64,000 bases of DNA, taken from Caballeronia choica (GTDB lineage Bacteria > Pseudomonadota > Gammaproteobacteria > Burkholderiales > Burkholderiaceae). Under the pieces are notes generated by a model that saw nothing but the letters and a program-made list of their open reading frames with translations, had not been told where the DNA came from and searched no databases. The position numbers were made by a program, and so were the translations under genes. The DNA lies in the NCBI RefSeq assembly GCF_001544535.1, contig NZ_FCON02000024.1:1-64000 (forward strand), written 5' to 3'. Of this stretch, positions 8,064 to 16,670 are shown piece by piece (the first letter of the stretch is position 1; each line of letters opens with the position of its first letter).

Positions 8064-8456
8064 TCATTGCGCCGGAAGTTGCCACGCGGCGCGCAGCAGT
8101 CTCAGGAACTCGGCTTCCCGATCACAATTGCTACCGTCCGCCGTGACGGCTTCGCTGCACAGTTCGATGATGTCGCGACGGAGTCGCCGGTCCTGCACAT
8201 CGGCCGCCAGCCAGGCGAGTGTCTCGGGGTCGACGTTGCACACGTCGCTCCAATTCAGGTACCCGCAGCGCGTCAGGTCTTCGTACAGCATTCGCACGAT
8301 GGCGAGCAAACGGCTTCGGTTCAACAACAGCCGTCTTTGCATGCCGCAGCGATCGAGCGCCTCGAGTTCCGTGAGGCTGAGGTGTCCATCGGAAAGCAGA
8401 CATGCCGCCAGGATGCGGCCCGCTGCCTCGGGACTGTTGCAATGATAGTGACGCAT
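8064..8456 (-). CDS. TerB-like protein
   Basis: This 130-residue all-helical protein resembles the tellurite-resistance TerB/DjlA-N fold. It opens with an AAGRILAACLLSDGHLS helix-loop carrying an acidic turn, has a second such turn near VTADGSNCDREAEFL, and ends in a short helix. TerB-type proteins are thought to bind metal or act as scaffolds in stress response, but the function here is unknown. The ATG is preceded by AAGGAG. It stands near two other stress-type genes (UspA at 8644, HdeA-like at 9446). Confidence 0.6.
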   Translation of the reverse strand: MRHYHCNSPEAAGRILAACLLSDGHLSLTELEALDRCGMQRRLLLNRSRLLAIVRMLYEDLTRCGYLNWSDVCNVDPETLAWLAADVQDRRLRRDIIELCSEAVTADGSNCDREAEFLRLLRAAWQLPAQ

Positions 8457-8643
8457 TTTCTACTCCTTGCGAACTCGGCACGAATGGATCGGTAAGGCGA
8501 CGCTGAAATGATCCAGGCGAATCACCGTGGCACTTCAACTCACGCTATGCATCCAATAATCAGGGATGCAGAACGTATCGATTTTGTCAGGCCGAGGATT
8601 GGGTTTATCGATAAAGACATCCTGCCGACCGCCCCGTGCCGGG

Positions 8644-9150
8644 TTATCGGGCGTCAGCGGCGGGTGCCTTGCTCCAGCGTGTAGCGGCACGGCGCGTCGA
8701 ACCGACGTTGACCCTGTCGGAGACGGTGTGAATCGGCGTGCTGGTGTGGCGCCGTATCTCCGAGGCAACGTCTTCGTTCAGCCAGCGCCACCAGCCCGAA
8801 CTGCGCTCGCCGAGAAGGATCAGATCGGCACCCGACGCGTCGGCGGCCGAGGCGATCGCCCGACCTACCGAGGAACCCGTGATCGGCAGCGTGACGGTGC
8901 GGGTTTCGGCGGGAAGCGAATGGGCGTCCAGCGCATCCGTCACTCGCGTAACGATCTCTCGTCCATGTTCTTCCAGCGCCTGGACGATGAGTCCGAAGTC
9001 GTAGTCGATTGTCCCTGTCATGCAGCGCGCAGGGTCGACCACGTGCAGCACAAAAATGCGCGCGTCGTACTTTCGGGAAATCTCGATGGCCGATCCCAAT
9101 ACTGCATCGACCGAGCTTGCACTAACCGCAACTAGAAACTTCGTGAACAT
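8644..9150 (-). CDS. Universal stress protein (UspA domain)
   Basis: This 168-residue protein has a single Usp domain. It begins FTKFLVAVSASS, has the VLHVVDP second strand, and a late segment ADLILLGERSSGW, where the family normally carries G-2x-G-9x-G-S/T for nucleotide binding. That motif is only partly kept, so ATP binding is uncertain. The start at 9150 has AGAGG eight bases upstream; an in-frame extension to 9285 is arginine-rich and unlikely. It reads in the same direction as the TerB-like gene. Confidence 0.85.
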   Translation of the reverse strand: MFTKFLVAVSASSVDAVLGSAIEISRKYDARIFVLHVVDPARCMTGTIDYDFGLIVQALEEHGREIVTRVTDALDAHSLPAETRTVTLPITGSSVGRAIASAADASGADLILLGERSSGWWRWLNEDVASEIRRHTSTPIHTVSDRVNVGSTRRAATRWSKAPAADAR

Positions 9151-9445
9151 TCTGGGTGCCTCTTGTAGTGGGACAGTGGAACCTGGCGGCCTATGCCGTT
9201 CGTGATCCATGGCCTCATCATCAAGCGTCAGAATGAGCGGAAAATTAGCGCGTCGCGGAAACGACGCCCGTGCTTGCTGCGGCACCCATGCCGCCAGAGA
9301 CGCAACAGCGCTCGAAGCCTAATTCAGACCTAATTCAATGCCCTTACGATGCGCAGGCATGACGGACGGCATTCGCATTGCGCGTGACCGGCCTCATATA
9401 GAAACCCCACTTTGAAACCCACTTTATTGATATCTGGAGCACTTC

Positions 9446-9772
9446 ATGAAACCTGCCAAAGTTCTAACCATCGTGGCGTGTCTGTTCTTCGCTCAGGCGG
9501 CTAGCGCGCAAGAAACGCAATTGAGTCCTGCGAAAATGAGCTGCACGGACTTTGTATCCGTTGATGCGGTCTATCGGCCAGCATTGGTGTACTGGGTCGC
9601 CGGCGTCGATAAGCTTGGCGTCAAGGAAACGGACACCTTGGTCGTCGATACGGCTCATCCGGTGGGAGACATGGTCGTGGAAGAGTGCAAGAAGGACCCG
9701 CACGCTCCGTTCATCACGAAAGTCAGGTCCATGATCAAGGCCAACAAGATCGCGCTCTTTGACCGTCACTGA
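9446..9772 (+). CDS. HdeA/HdeB-family periplasmic acid-stress chaperone
   Basis: This 108-residue protein starts with a clear Sec signal peptide (cleavage after ASAQ, about residue 22). The mature part has two cysteines in the HdeA positions (MSCTDF and VEECKKD) that would form the family's single disulfide, plus a central VYWVAGV helix. HdeA proteins unfold at low pH and protect periplasmic proteins. CTGGAGC precedes the ATG. It is transcribed alone. Confidence 0.82.
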   Translation: MKPAKVLTIVACLFFAQAASAQETQLSPAKMSCTDFVSVDAVYRPALVYWVAGVDKLGVKETDTLVVDTAHPVGDMVVEECKKDPHAPFITKVRSMIKANKIALFDRH

Positions 9773-9967
9773 GCGCAAGTACGTCCCTCCAGGACCGTAT
9801 CCTGTCAGGCAGCGCGCGCTGGCGCTCGATCTCGGCCGTCGGCGCGGCGGCGTGCTCGGGGAGCAGCCGGAGGTCGAAGTCGATCGAGGCAAACGGCCGG
9901 GTCAGCGCCTTCTGCGCGCGCCGCCGACGCTCGGCGGCGGTCACGCAAGCAAGGGGCTGACAGGCGC

Positions 9968-10220
9968 GACGAGAGGGATTGAATACCTGATCGCAGGCGC
10001 CGGCTATCCGGCTACCCGACGTTCGTTATCCGATTTTTCCGGCGCACGTCATAGCGCGTCTCACGCCCACGATTGCCGGTGCGTCCGGCGCTTTTCCATG
10101 CATTCCGCCTCCCCGCCGGCACGAACGCAGCAGCGGAAAAGGGCGCCAAAAAAAGCGGATAGCGAACGTCGAGTAGCCGGATAGCTCCGGCCTCCGATCA
10201 GGTATTCAATGCTCCTCGTC
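9968..10220. repeat. Long imperfect inverted repeat upstream of antA
   Basis: The left arm (9968-10045) and right arm (10142-10220) are inverted copies of one sequence. Over the central 68 positions only nine differ. The spacer is 96 bp. The right arm ends about 40 bp before the antA start, so the antA promoter lies in or near the element. It may be a miniature mobile element with long terminal repeats, or a duplicated regulatory segment. The left arm contains CGCA-N6-GGCTA, one mismatch from the TGCA-N6-GGNTA box of XylS-type activators; the right arm does not keep it. Confidence 0.8.
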
Positions 10221-10262
10221 AGCTCATCAACGCAACGCCGTGAAACGGCAGGAGGAGACATC

Positions 10263-11651
10263 GTGAGTAACGTCAGAAACCCATCACAGTGGCAGGAGTT
10301 CGTAGGCGGCTGCCTGGACTTCCGTCCCGCGGAAGGCGTGTACCGGATCGCGCGCCAGATGTTCACCGAGCCGGAGCTGTTCGAGCTCGAGATGGAGTTG
10401 ATCTTCGAGAAGAACTGGATCTACGCGTGCCACGAGAGCGAGATCCCGAAGCCGCACGATTACATCACGATGCGCGCGGGCCGCCAGCCGTTGATCATCT
10501 CGCGCGACGGCAGCGGCCAGTTGAACGCGATGATCAATGCGTGCCAGCACCGCGGCGCCACCCTCACGCGCATGACCAAGGGCAATCAATCGACGTTCAC
10601 CTGCCCGTTTCACGCATGGTGCTACAAGAGCGACGGGCGGCTCGTGAAGGTCAAGTCGCCGGGCGAGTATTGCGAGGACTTCGACAAGTCCACGCGCGGC
10701 CTGAAGAAAGCCCGCATCGCGAGCTACAAGGGCTTCGTGTTCGTGAGCCTCGACGTCGAGGGCACCGATACGCTCGAGGCGTATCTGGGCGACGCGCGCA
10801 TCTTCTTCGACATGATCGTGGCGCAATCGCCGACCGGCGAACTGGAAGTGCTGCCGGGCAGGTCCACCTATAGCTACGACGGCAACTGGAAGCTGCAGAA
10901 CGAGAACGGCCTCGACGGCTATCACGTGAGCACCGTGCACTACAACTACGTGTCCACGGTCAAGCATCGCCAGGAAACCAACGCGCAAAAGGGCGACACC
11001 GCCAGCAGCACGCTCGACTACAGCAAGCTCGGCGCCGGCGATGCCGAGACCGACGACGGCTGGTTCTCGTTCAGGAACGGCCATAGCGTGCTCTTCAGCG
11101 ACATGCCGAACCCGGCGGTGCGTCCGGGCTACGCGAGCGTGATGCCGCGTCTCGTCGAGTCGCACGGCCAGCAGAAGGCCGAGTGGATGATGCACCGCCT
11201 GCGCAACCTCAACATCTATCCGAGCATGTTCTTCATGGACCAGATCAGCTCCCAGTTGCGCATCGTGCGCCCGGTGGCCTGGAACAAGACCGAGATCATC
11301 AGCCAGTGCATCGGCGTGAAGGGCGAGTCCGATCAGGATCGCGAGAGCCGCATCCGCCAGTTCGAGGATTTCTTCAACGTGTCGGGCATGGGCACGCCGG
11401 ACGACCTCGTCGAGTTCCGCGAACAACAGCGCGGCTTTCAGGCACGGCTCGAACGCTGGAGCGACATTTCGCGCGGCCACCATAAGTGGGTCGAGGGAGA
11501 GACGGTGAACACGCGGCTCCTCGGCATCGAGCCGGTGCTGAGCGGCACCGAGCTCACGCACGAAGGCCTGTATGTCAATCAGCACGGCGCGTGGCGCGAG
11601 TTCCTGCTCAAGGGTCTCGCCACGCAGTCGAACCGCACGAACGAGGGTTGA
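10263..11651 (+). CDS. antA: Anthranilate 1,2-dioxygenase, large (alpha) subunit
   Basis: This 462-residue subunit is the catalytic chain of a three-component Rieske oxygenase of the benzoate/toluate/anthranilate class. The Rieske [2Fe-2S] ligands are in CQHRG and CPFHAWCY (about residues 95-120). The non-heme iron site is in NENGLDGYHVSTVH (about residue 215). The GTG start has AGGAGGAG eight bases before it. No diol dehydrogenase (benD/xylL) follows, and an AraC/XylS gene does. Anthranilate dioxygenation gives catechol spontaneously, so anthranilate is the likelier substrate than benzoate. Confidence 0.85.
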   Translation: MSNVRNPSQWQEFVGGCLDFRPAEGVYRIARQMFTEPELFELEMELIFEKNWIYACHESEIPKPHDYITMRAGRQPLIISRDGSGQLNAMINACQHRGATLTRMTKGNQSTFTCPFHAWCYKSDGRLVKVKSPGEYCEDFDKSTRGLKKARIASYKGFVFVSLDVEGTDTLEAYLGDARIFFDMIVAQSPTGELEVLPGRSTYSYDGNWKLQNENGLDGYHVSTVHYNYVSTVKHRQETNAQKGDTASSTLDYSKLGAGDAETDDGWFSFRNGHSVLFSDMPNPAVRPGYASVMPRLVESHGQQKAEWMMHRLRNLNIYPSMFFMDQISSQLRIVRPVAWNKTEIISQCIGVKGESDQDRESRIRQFEDFFNVSGMGTPDDLVEFREQQRGFQARLERWSDISRGHHKWVEGETVNTRLLGIEPVLSGTELTHEGLYVNQHGAWREFLLKGLATQSNRTNEG

Positions 11652-11654
11652 GCC

Positions 11655-12143
11655 ATGCAACAGTTGCAACATTCCATCGAGCAGTTTCTCTATCGCAAGG
11701 CCGAGCTGTGCGACGCCCAGCGCTGGGACGAGTATCTGGACCTGTTCGACGAGGAGAGCGAGTTCCATGTGCCCCAGTGGGATTCCGAGCACGAATACAC
11801 GACGGACCCGAAGCGCGGCATGTCGCTGATCTACTACACGAATCGCTCTGGCCTTGAGGATCGCGTCTTCCGGCTGCGCACGGGCAAGTCGGCGGCCTCG
11901 ACGCCGCTGCCGCGCACGATGCATCAGGTCAGCAACGTGCGGATCGCCGAGCTCGAAGGCGGCTTGCTCGAAGTCAGGGCCAACTGGGCGACGTTCTACG
12001 CGCGGCTTGGCGTGGCCGAGCATTTCTTCGGCCGGGTGACCTATCACCTGCGCGCCGACGGCGAGGGCTGGAAAATCGCGCGCAAGCATGTCCTGCTGCT
12101 CAACGACCGCATCAACGCGGTGCTCGATTTCTATCATCTTTGA
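11655..12143 (+). CDS. antB: Anthranilate 1,2-dioxygenase, small (beta) subunit
   Basis: This 162-residue beta subunit has the NTF2-like fold of Rieske dioxygenases and mainly supports alpha-subunit assembly. It opens QQLQHSIEQFLYRKAELCDA and contains the WDEYLDLFDEESEFHVPQW segment typical of benzoate-type beta subunits. It starts four bases after the antA stop and precedes antC by 16 bases, so the three are one operon. Confidence 0.88.
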   Translation: MQQLQHSIEQFLYRKAELCDAQRWDEYLDLFDEESEFHVPQWDSEHEYTTDPKRGMSLIYYTNRSGLEDRVFRLRTGKSAASTPLPRTMHQVSNVRIAELEGGLLEVRANWATFYARLGVAEHFFGRVTYHLRADGEGWKIARKHVLLLNDRINAVLDFYHL

Positions 12144-12159
12144 GCGGGAGCGCGTCATT

Positions 12160-13200
12160 ATGAGCCACAAGGTCGCTTTCAGTTTCGCCGATGGCAAGAC
12201 CGTATTCTTCAACATCCGGCCGAACGAGCTCCTCCTCGACGCGGCGCTTCGCAACGGCGTGAACATCCCGCTGGACTGCCGCGAGGGCGTCTGCGGCACC
12301 TGTCAGGGGCGCTGCGAATCGGGCAGCTACAGCCAGGATTACGTCGACGAGGAAGCGCTGTCGCCCGAGGACCTGGCCCAGCGCAAGATGTTGTCGTGCC
12401 AGACGCGCGTGCAGTCCGATGCGTCGTTCTATTTCGACTACGACTCGAGCCTGTGCCAGGCGGGCGGCACGAGCGTCGTGTCCGCACAGGTCACGCAAGT
12501 GCAGCAGGTGTCGGAAACGACTGCGATCCTCCATCTCGATGCCGGTGCGCATCCGCGGCGCCTCGATTTCCTGCCGGGTCAGTACGCGCGCCTGCAGGTA
12601 CCGGAGACGGGCGCCTCGCGCTCGTATTCGTTCGCCAGCCGGCCCAACGACGGCAATCAGTTGCAGTTCCTGATACGTCTGCTGCCGGACGGCGTGATGA
12701 GCAACTACATGCGCGAGCGCTGCCAGCCGGGCCAGACGATCGAATTCGAAGCGCCGCTCGGCGCGTTCTACCTGCGCGAGGTCGAGCGCCCGCTCGTGAT
12801 GGTCGCGGGCGGCACCGGGCTGTCGGCTTTCCTTGGCATGCTCGACGAGCTGGCGCAAAGGGGCGGTTGCGGCCAGCCGGTCCGGCTTTACTACGGCGTG
12901 ACGAATGCGCGTGACCTGTGCGAGCTCGACCGTCTGAAGGGCTATGCGGAGAAGATCGAGGACTTCGCCTGCGAAATCGTCGTGATGAACCCCGCGCCGG
13001 ATTGGCAGGGCAAGACCGGGCTGATTCCCGAGCACTTCGACCGTGGTTTTCTCGAGTCGAATCCATTCGACATGTATGTATGCGGACCGCCGCCGATGGT
13101 CGAGGCGATCAAGCGATGGCTGGCCGAGCAGGGCATCGAGGGAGGCCGCCTGTACTACGAGAAATTCGCTGACAGCAACACGAGTCATCAGGCGTCTTGA
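12160..13200 (+). CDS. antC: Anthranilate 1,2-dioxygenase reductase component
   Basis: This 346-residue electron-transfer protein passes electrons from NADH to AntA. It has an N-terminal plant-type [2Fe-2S] domain (CREGVCGTCQGRC near residue 42, fourth Cys about 35 residues later). An FAD domain follows (RSYSFASRP near residue 148), then an NAD domain (GGTGLSAFLGML near 218, CGPPPMVEA near 308). This is the BenC/AntC arrangement. The ATG at 12160 follows GGGAG; the in-frame extension to 12088 overlaps antB and is rejected. Confidence 0.9.
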   Translation: MSHKVAFSFADGKTVFFNIRPNELLLDAALRNGVNIPLDCREGVCGTCQGRCESGSYSQDYVDEEALSPEDLAQRKMLSCQTRVQSDASFYFDYDSSLCQAGGTSVVSAQVTQVQQVSETTAILHLDAGAHPRRLDFLPGQYARLQVPETGASRSYSFASRPNDGNQLQFLIRLLPDGVMSNYMRERCQPGQTIEFEAPLGAFYLREVERPLVMVAGGTGLSAFLGMLDELAQRGGCGQPVRLYYGVTNARDLCELDRLKGYAEKIEDFACEIVVMNPAPDWQGKTGLIPEHFDRGFLESNPFDMYVCGPPPMVEAIKRWLAEQGIEGGRLYYEKFADSNTSHQAS

Positions 13201-13207
13201 AGAGCGG

Positions 13208-13231
13208 ACGGGGCCGCGCAGCCGGCCCCGT
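13208..13231 (+). terminator. Hairpin after antC
   Basis: A perfect 9-bp stem (ACGGGGCCG with CGGCCCCGT) lies immediately after the antC stop. No T tract follows, so it may be an mRNA end stabiliser or a weak terminator between antC and antR. Confidence 0.55.
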
Positions 13232-13314
13232 GTGCATTCGTTCGGGTGCGCACCGATTTGCATCGGGTTTGACCTCATTTACACTTTACGGCTCGTCAAG
13301 AGGTAAGTGATCCG

Positions 13315-14313
13315 ATGCAGACGCAAGCCGGCCACGACAGCCGTGGCGTAGAAGCGGAACGTCGCGACCTCGATGGTGCGCGCGACTGGATGGCGGCGAT
13401 TTGCGGGCCGCACTGGTTGCGCGTGCACAGCCCGCAGCATCTGCAGTTTCATCACTCGGGCACCGTGCTGCGCGCGATGTCGACAACGCTCGGTTATGTC
13501 GAGTACGGTACCGATGTCACGGTGTCCGTCAGCACCGATTCCCCGCTCAACTGCTACAGCATCAGCCTGCCGCTCTCCGGTGAGCAGGAACTGGCGGCAC
13601 ATGGCCGCCTCTGGCAATCGGACCAGGACAAGGGGCTGATCGTTTCCCCGCATGAGGCGCAGGACCTCGAAATCACCGGCAATTGCCGCAAGATCATTGT
13701 CGCGATTCCGCGTCCCGCGCTGCGCCAGGTGCTCGAAGGGCTGCTGCATCGCCCGCTCGATACGCCGTTGACGTTCCAGCCCGGCATGGACGCCGCCAGC
13801 GGCGACCAGGCCGCCTGGTGGCGCATGGTCAAGTTCATGCTGGCGGAAATGGAGCGCAGCGGGCCGCTCGTGAATCACCTGCAAATGGCAGGCGACCTCG
13901 AGCAGGCGCTGCTCAAGGGGCTGTTGTTGTCCCAGCCGCATAACTATTCGGAAGCGCTCGTCGATGCGTTGAGCCCTTCCTGCCCGCACTATCTGTTGCG
14001 GGCGAGACAATTCATCCAGGACAACGCGCGCGAGAATCTCACGCTCGAAGACATCGAGCGGGCGGCTGGCGTGTCTCGCTACAAGCTGTTCGACGGCTTC
14101 GGGCAGCATTTCGGGCAAGCGCCCATGGCGTACCTGAAGAAATACCGGCTTGAGGCGGTGCGCCGCGACATGCTCGTTGACCGCTCCGAACGGAACATCT
14201 CGTCGATCGCAATGGGTTGGGGATTCACGCATCTCGGGCGCTTTTCCAGCGACTACAAGAAGCTGTTCGGGGAAGCACCGTCGGAAACGCTCAAGCGTGT
14301 CGTCAGGCGCTAG
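13315..14313 (+). CDS. antR: AraC/XylS-family activator, probable AntR
   Basis: This 332-residue regulator has an N-terminal AraC-binding-like domain and a C-terminal pair of helix-turn-helix motifs (about residues 235-330: ENLTLEDIERAAGVSRYKLF and SIAMGWGFTHLGRFSSDYKKLFGE). Its position directly downstream of antABC on the same strand fits AntR, which activates antABC in response to anthranilate. BenR and XylS are close relatives, so the effector is inferred from context. Confidence 0.8.
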   Translation: MQTQAGHDSRGVEAERRDLDGARDWMAAICGPHWLRVHSPQHLQFHHSGTVLRAMSTTLGYVEYGTDVTVSVSTDSPLNCYSISLPLSGEQELAAHGRLWQSDQDKGLIVSPHEAQDLEITGNCRKIIVAIPRPALRQVLEGLLHRPLDTPLTFQPGMDAASGDQAAWWRMVKFMLAEMERSGPLVNHLQMAGDLEQALLKGLLLSQPHNYSEALVDALSPSCPHYLLRARQFIQDNARENLTLEDIERAAGVSRYKLFDGFGQHFGQAPMAYLKKYRLEAVRRDMLVDRSERNISSIAMGWGFTHLGRFSSDYKKLFGEAPSETLKRVVRR

Positions 14314-14315
14314 GC

Positions 14316-14522
14316 GAATCGCACGACCAACGCGTTGCACGCCGCGCAAGCGATTGCAGTAGTGGAAGCCCAAAATCCGCTCGCGCTAGCCGGTGCGCCG
14401 GCGATCATCGAGGCGTGTCGACGCGAGGGTGTCGTACTCGCCACCAATCATCATTTGCGCAACGATGCCACGCACCGGGCCATCCGGCAGGCGGTGCGCG
14501 ACGGGCTGCTCGGGAAATCCAG
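14316..14522 (+). pseudogene. Internal fragment of a Gfo/Idh/MocA-type oxidoreductase
   Basis: Translation just past antR reads TTNALHAAQ, then NPLALAGAPAIIEACRREG, then VVLATNHHLRNDATHRAIR. This matches the middle of Gfo/Idh/MocA NAD(P)-dependent sugar-type dehydrogenases, where TTN-x-LH, the KPLAL strand and the TNHHLR helix are conserved. The usual EKP lysine motif is degraded. There is no start, and the frame runs out at the end of the convergent SDR gene, so only about 69 codons survive. Confidence 0.6.
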
Positions 14523-14523
14523 C

Positions 14524-15267
14524 TCAGGCGATGCCGCCGTTGGCGCGCAGGATCTGACCGTTGACCCAACCCGCATCCGGGCTGACGAGGAACGACACGA
14601 CCGACGCGATGTCCTCGGGTTGGCCGAGGCGCTGCAACGGCGGCATCTTCGCGAACGTCTGGATCTGTTCCTCGGTCTTGCCGTCGAGGAACAGCGAGGT
14701 CGCGATCGGACCCGGCGCCACCGCATTCACCGTGATGTTGCGCCCGCGCAGCTCCTTGGCGAATACATGCGTGAACGCTTCGACGGCGGCCTTCGTCGCG
14801 TTGTAGATCGCGTAGCCGGGCATGTTCAGCGCGAGCGTCGTGCTCGAAAAATTGACGATCCGGCCACCTTCATTCATGCGCGCTGCCGCCTCGCGCAGCG
14901 TGTTGAAAGTGCCGCGCACGTTGATGTCGAAGGTCTGGTCGTAAAGCGCGTCGGAGGTATCGGCGAGCGGGACCGTTTTCAGCACGCCCGCGTTGTTCAC
15001 CAGCACGTCGACCTTGCCGAGTTGCTGTTCGACCACCTCGAACATCGCGCGCACTTCGTCGGCCTTCGAGACATCCGCCTTCACTGCAATCGTCTTCGCG
15101 CCCTTGGACGCGAGTTCGGCGACCAGCGCGTCGGCTTCCTTCGAACTCGACGCGTAGTTGATCGCGACGGCGAAGCCATCTTTCGCGAGCCGCCGCGCGA
15201 CGGCAGCTCCTATGCCGCGCGAAGCGCCTGTGACGATGGCTACCTGGCTGTTTTCGATGGTGTTCAT
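14524..15267 (-). CDS. SDR family oxidoreductase
   Basis: This 247-residue classical short-chain dehydrogenase has the TGASRGIG cofactor loop (residue 14), NNAG (about 91), the catalytic Ser in NFSSTT (about 140), YNATK (about 154) and the GWVNGQILRANGG tail. It reduces or oxidises a carbonyl/alcohol with NAD(P)H; the NYASSS stretch after strand beta-2 suggests NADP. The substrate is unknown. A GGAGC ribosome site lies before the ATG. It follows the MFS gene in the same direction with a 90-bp gap. Confidence 0.85.
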   Translation of the reverse strand: MNTIENSQVAIVTGASRGIGAAVARRLAKDGFAVAINYASSSKEADALVAELASKGAKTIAVKADVSKADEVRAMFEVVEQQLGKVDVLVNNAGVLKTVPLADTSDALYDQTFDINVRGTFNTLREAAARMNEGGRIVNFSSTTLALNMPGYAIYNATKAAVEAFTHVFAKELRGRNITVNAVAPGPIATSLFLDGKTEEQIQTFAKMPPLQRLGQPEDIASVVSFLVSPDAGWVNGQILRANGGIA

Positions 15268-15359
15268 GATTCGCTCCGTTCGGGTGATGAGTGGATGAAC
15301 GAATCATGAATCATTCTGACAGCAAGATAATCACGCCGAGTTCGGCAATATCTGTCCAT

Positions 15360-16574
15360 TTACTTAAACAATCGGCGACGGGTCGCCGCTGTGCCGCGCG
15401 TGCCAAGACAGGCCAATCCCGCGGCGCCTGCTCCCAACGCGACCACTGCGATCCATAACGCGGCAGAGAACGATCCGGTGTGCTCGGCAAGCGGCGCCGC
15501 GACCAACGGCCCGACAATCTGTCCCAGCCCGTATGCTCCCGTTGCGTAGCCCATCAAACCGGCGGCGGCGTCGCTGCGCAGTCTGCGGGCCTCCCGCATC
15601 GCGAACAGCGTGATGGCGGTGAACGGCAGCCCCAGCAACAGGCTGCCGAGCCCGAGGCCGAGCGCGGTCGGGAACACGATGCCCAGTACGATTCCCAGCG
15701 CCTGGATGACGTAGCACGCGGCCGACAGCAACCGGTTGTCCCACGACATCGGCAGTCGCGCGGCGATCAGGGCCCCCGCGATCAGCGCCAGCCCGAACGC
15801 CGGCCAGAACAGGTCCGGCCACGACGACCCCGGCAACGCCTGTCGCGCGATGACGGGCAAGAAGGTCGCGGTGATGATGTAGCCGAATCCGGCAAGGCCG
15901 TAGAGGCCGACGAGCCAGGCCGAATCGGCGCGCGTCGACGCGGGCGCGGCGCTATCGCCAACACGGGCGCGGCCGCGCGTCGCCGGTGCTTCATGTGCGA
16001 ATGTCTTCCATACGATCGCCACCGCCAGGCCCGAGCACAGCGCGAATCCGATCCACACATAGGGCGGCGGTACGCCGAGCGCCGCGGCCGCGGCACCCAG
16101 CAAGCCCGTCGCGATGATGCCGACGCCGGGTCCCGCGTAGATCACGCCGCCGAGGCCATGAGCGTCGAGTTCGGCGAGCCGTCTCAAACCCCACTGCGAC
16201 GCGAACACGAACGCCCACGCGCTGACGACGCCTGCCACGAACCGTATTGCGGCCCACAGCCAGAACGTGTCGACGAGTCCCATCGCGAGTGTCAGCACAA
16301 TGGTCGACGCCAGCGCGAGACGCACCACACGTACGTGGTCGAGACGGATCGCCGCGCACGACAGCGCGCCGATCAGATATCCGGCGTAATTGGCCGACGC
16401 GAGCCAGCCGCCGTGGCGGATATCCAGCGCGCCGCTTGCCAGCATCAGCGGCAGCAGCGGCGTGAAGGCGAATCGCCCGACGCCAAGCGCCACCGCCAGC
16501 GCGACAGCACACGCGAGCGCGGCCTGTCGCGCGGGATCAGCAGAAAGCGATGCAGCATGGGCGGGCGTAGCCAT
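15360..16574 (-). CDS. YbfB/YjiJ-family MFS transporter
   Basis: This 404-residue protein has about twelve hydrophobic helices of the major facilitator superfamily. It has the early GVGRFAFTPLLPLM helix and the GWLASANYAGYLIGAL helix diagnostic of the YbfB/YjiJ subgroup, which has no firmly known substrate. The start at 16574 follows the first sensible ATG; a frame open back to 17492 runs antisense through the LysR gene and is rejected. It is divergent from a LysR regulator, which probably controls it. Confidence 0.85.
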   Translation of the reverse strand: MATPAHAASLSADPARQAALACAVALAVALGVGRFAFTPLLPLMLASGALDIRHGGWLASANYAGYLIGALSCAAIRLDHVRVVRLALASTIVLTLAMGLVDTFWLWAAIRFVAGVVSAWAFVFASQWGLRRLAELDAHGLGGVIYAGPGVGIIATGLLGAAAAALGVPPPYVWIGFALCSGLAVAIVWKTFAHEAPATRGRARVGDSAAPASTRADSAWLVGLYGLAGFGYIITATFLPVIARQALPGSSWPDLFWPAFGLALIAGALIAARLPMSWDNRLLSAACYVIQALGIVLGIVFPTALGLGLGSLLLGLPFTAITLFAMREARRLRSDAAAGLMGYATGAYGLGQIVGPLVAAPLAEHTGSFSAALWIAVVALGAGAAGLACLGTRGTAATRRRLFK

Positions 16575-16620
16575 GAGTCGACGATCGAAGCAGGAATGCA
16601 GCGATCCTAGCTTGACCGAT

Positions 16621-16649
16621 GCATCTTGAAAAATGAATAATTGAGATGC
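16621..16649. promoter_or_regulatory. Candidate LysR operator
   Basis: GCATCT at 16621 and AGATGC at 16644 form an inverted repeat around an A/T-rich core, in the middle of the 96-bp gap between the divergent MFS (start 16574) and LysR (start 16671) genes. The position fits an autoregulated LysR-type site. Confidence 0.45.
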
Positions 16650-16670
16650 CACCAATCTTCTGGAAAGATC

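Noticed and set aside
9735-9944. 69-codon minus-strand frame after the HdeA-like gene
   Set aside because: Arg-rich, GTG start without a ribosome site and overlapping the HdeA-like gene's end.
9759-10366. Two short opposed frames sharing IEYLI and YPATRRSLS
   Set aside because: The shared peptide is explained by the inverted DNA repeat; changes between arms do not favour synonymous sites and neither has a ribosome site.
10284-12299. 671-codon open frame on the minus strand opposite antA-antB
   Set aside because: It is the antisense shadow of GC-rich genes with clear Rieske oxygenase motifs on the plus strand; its composition is Arg/Ala/His-rich without domains.
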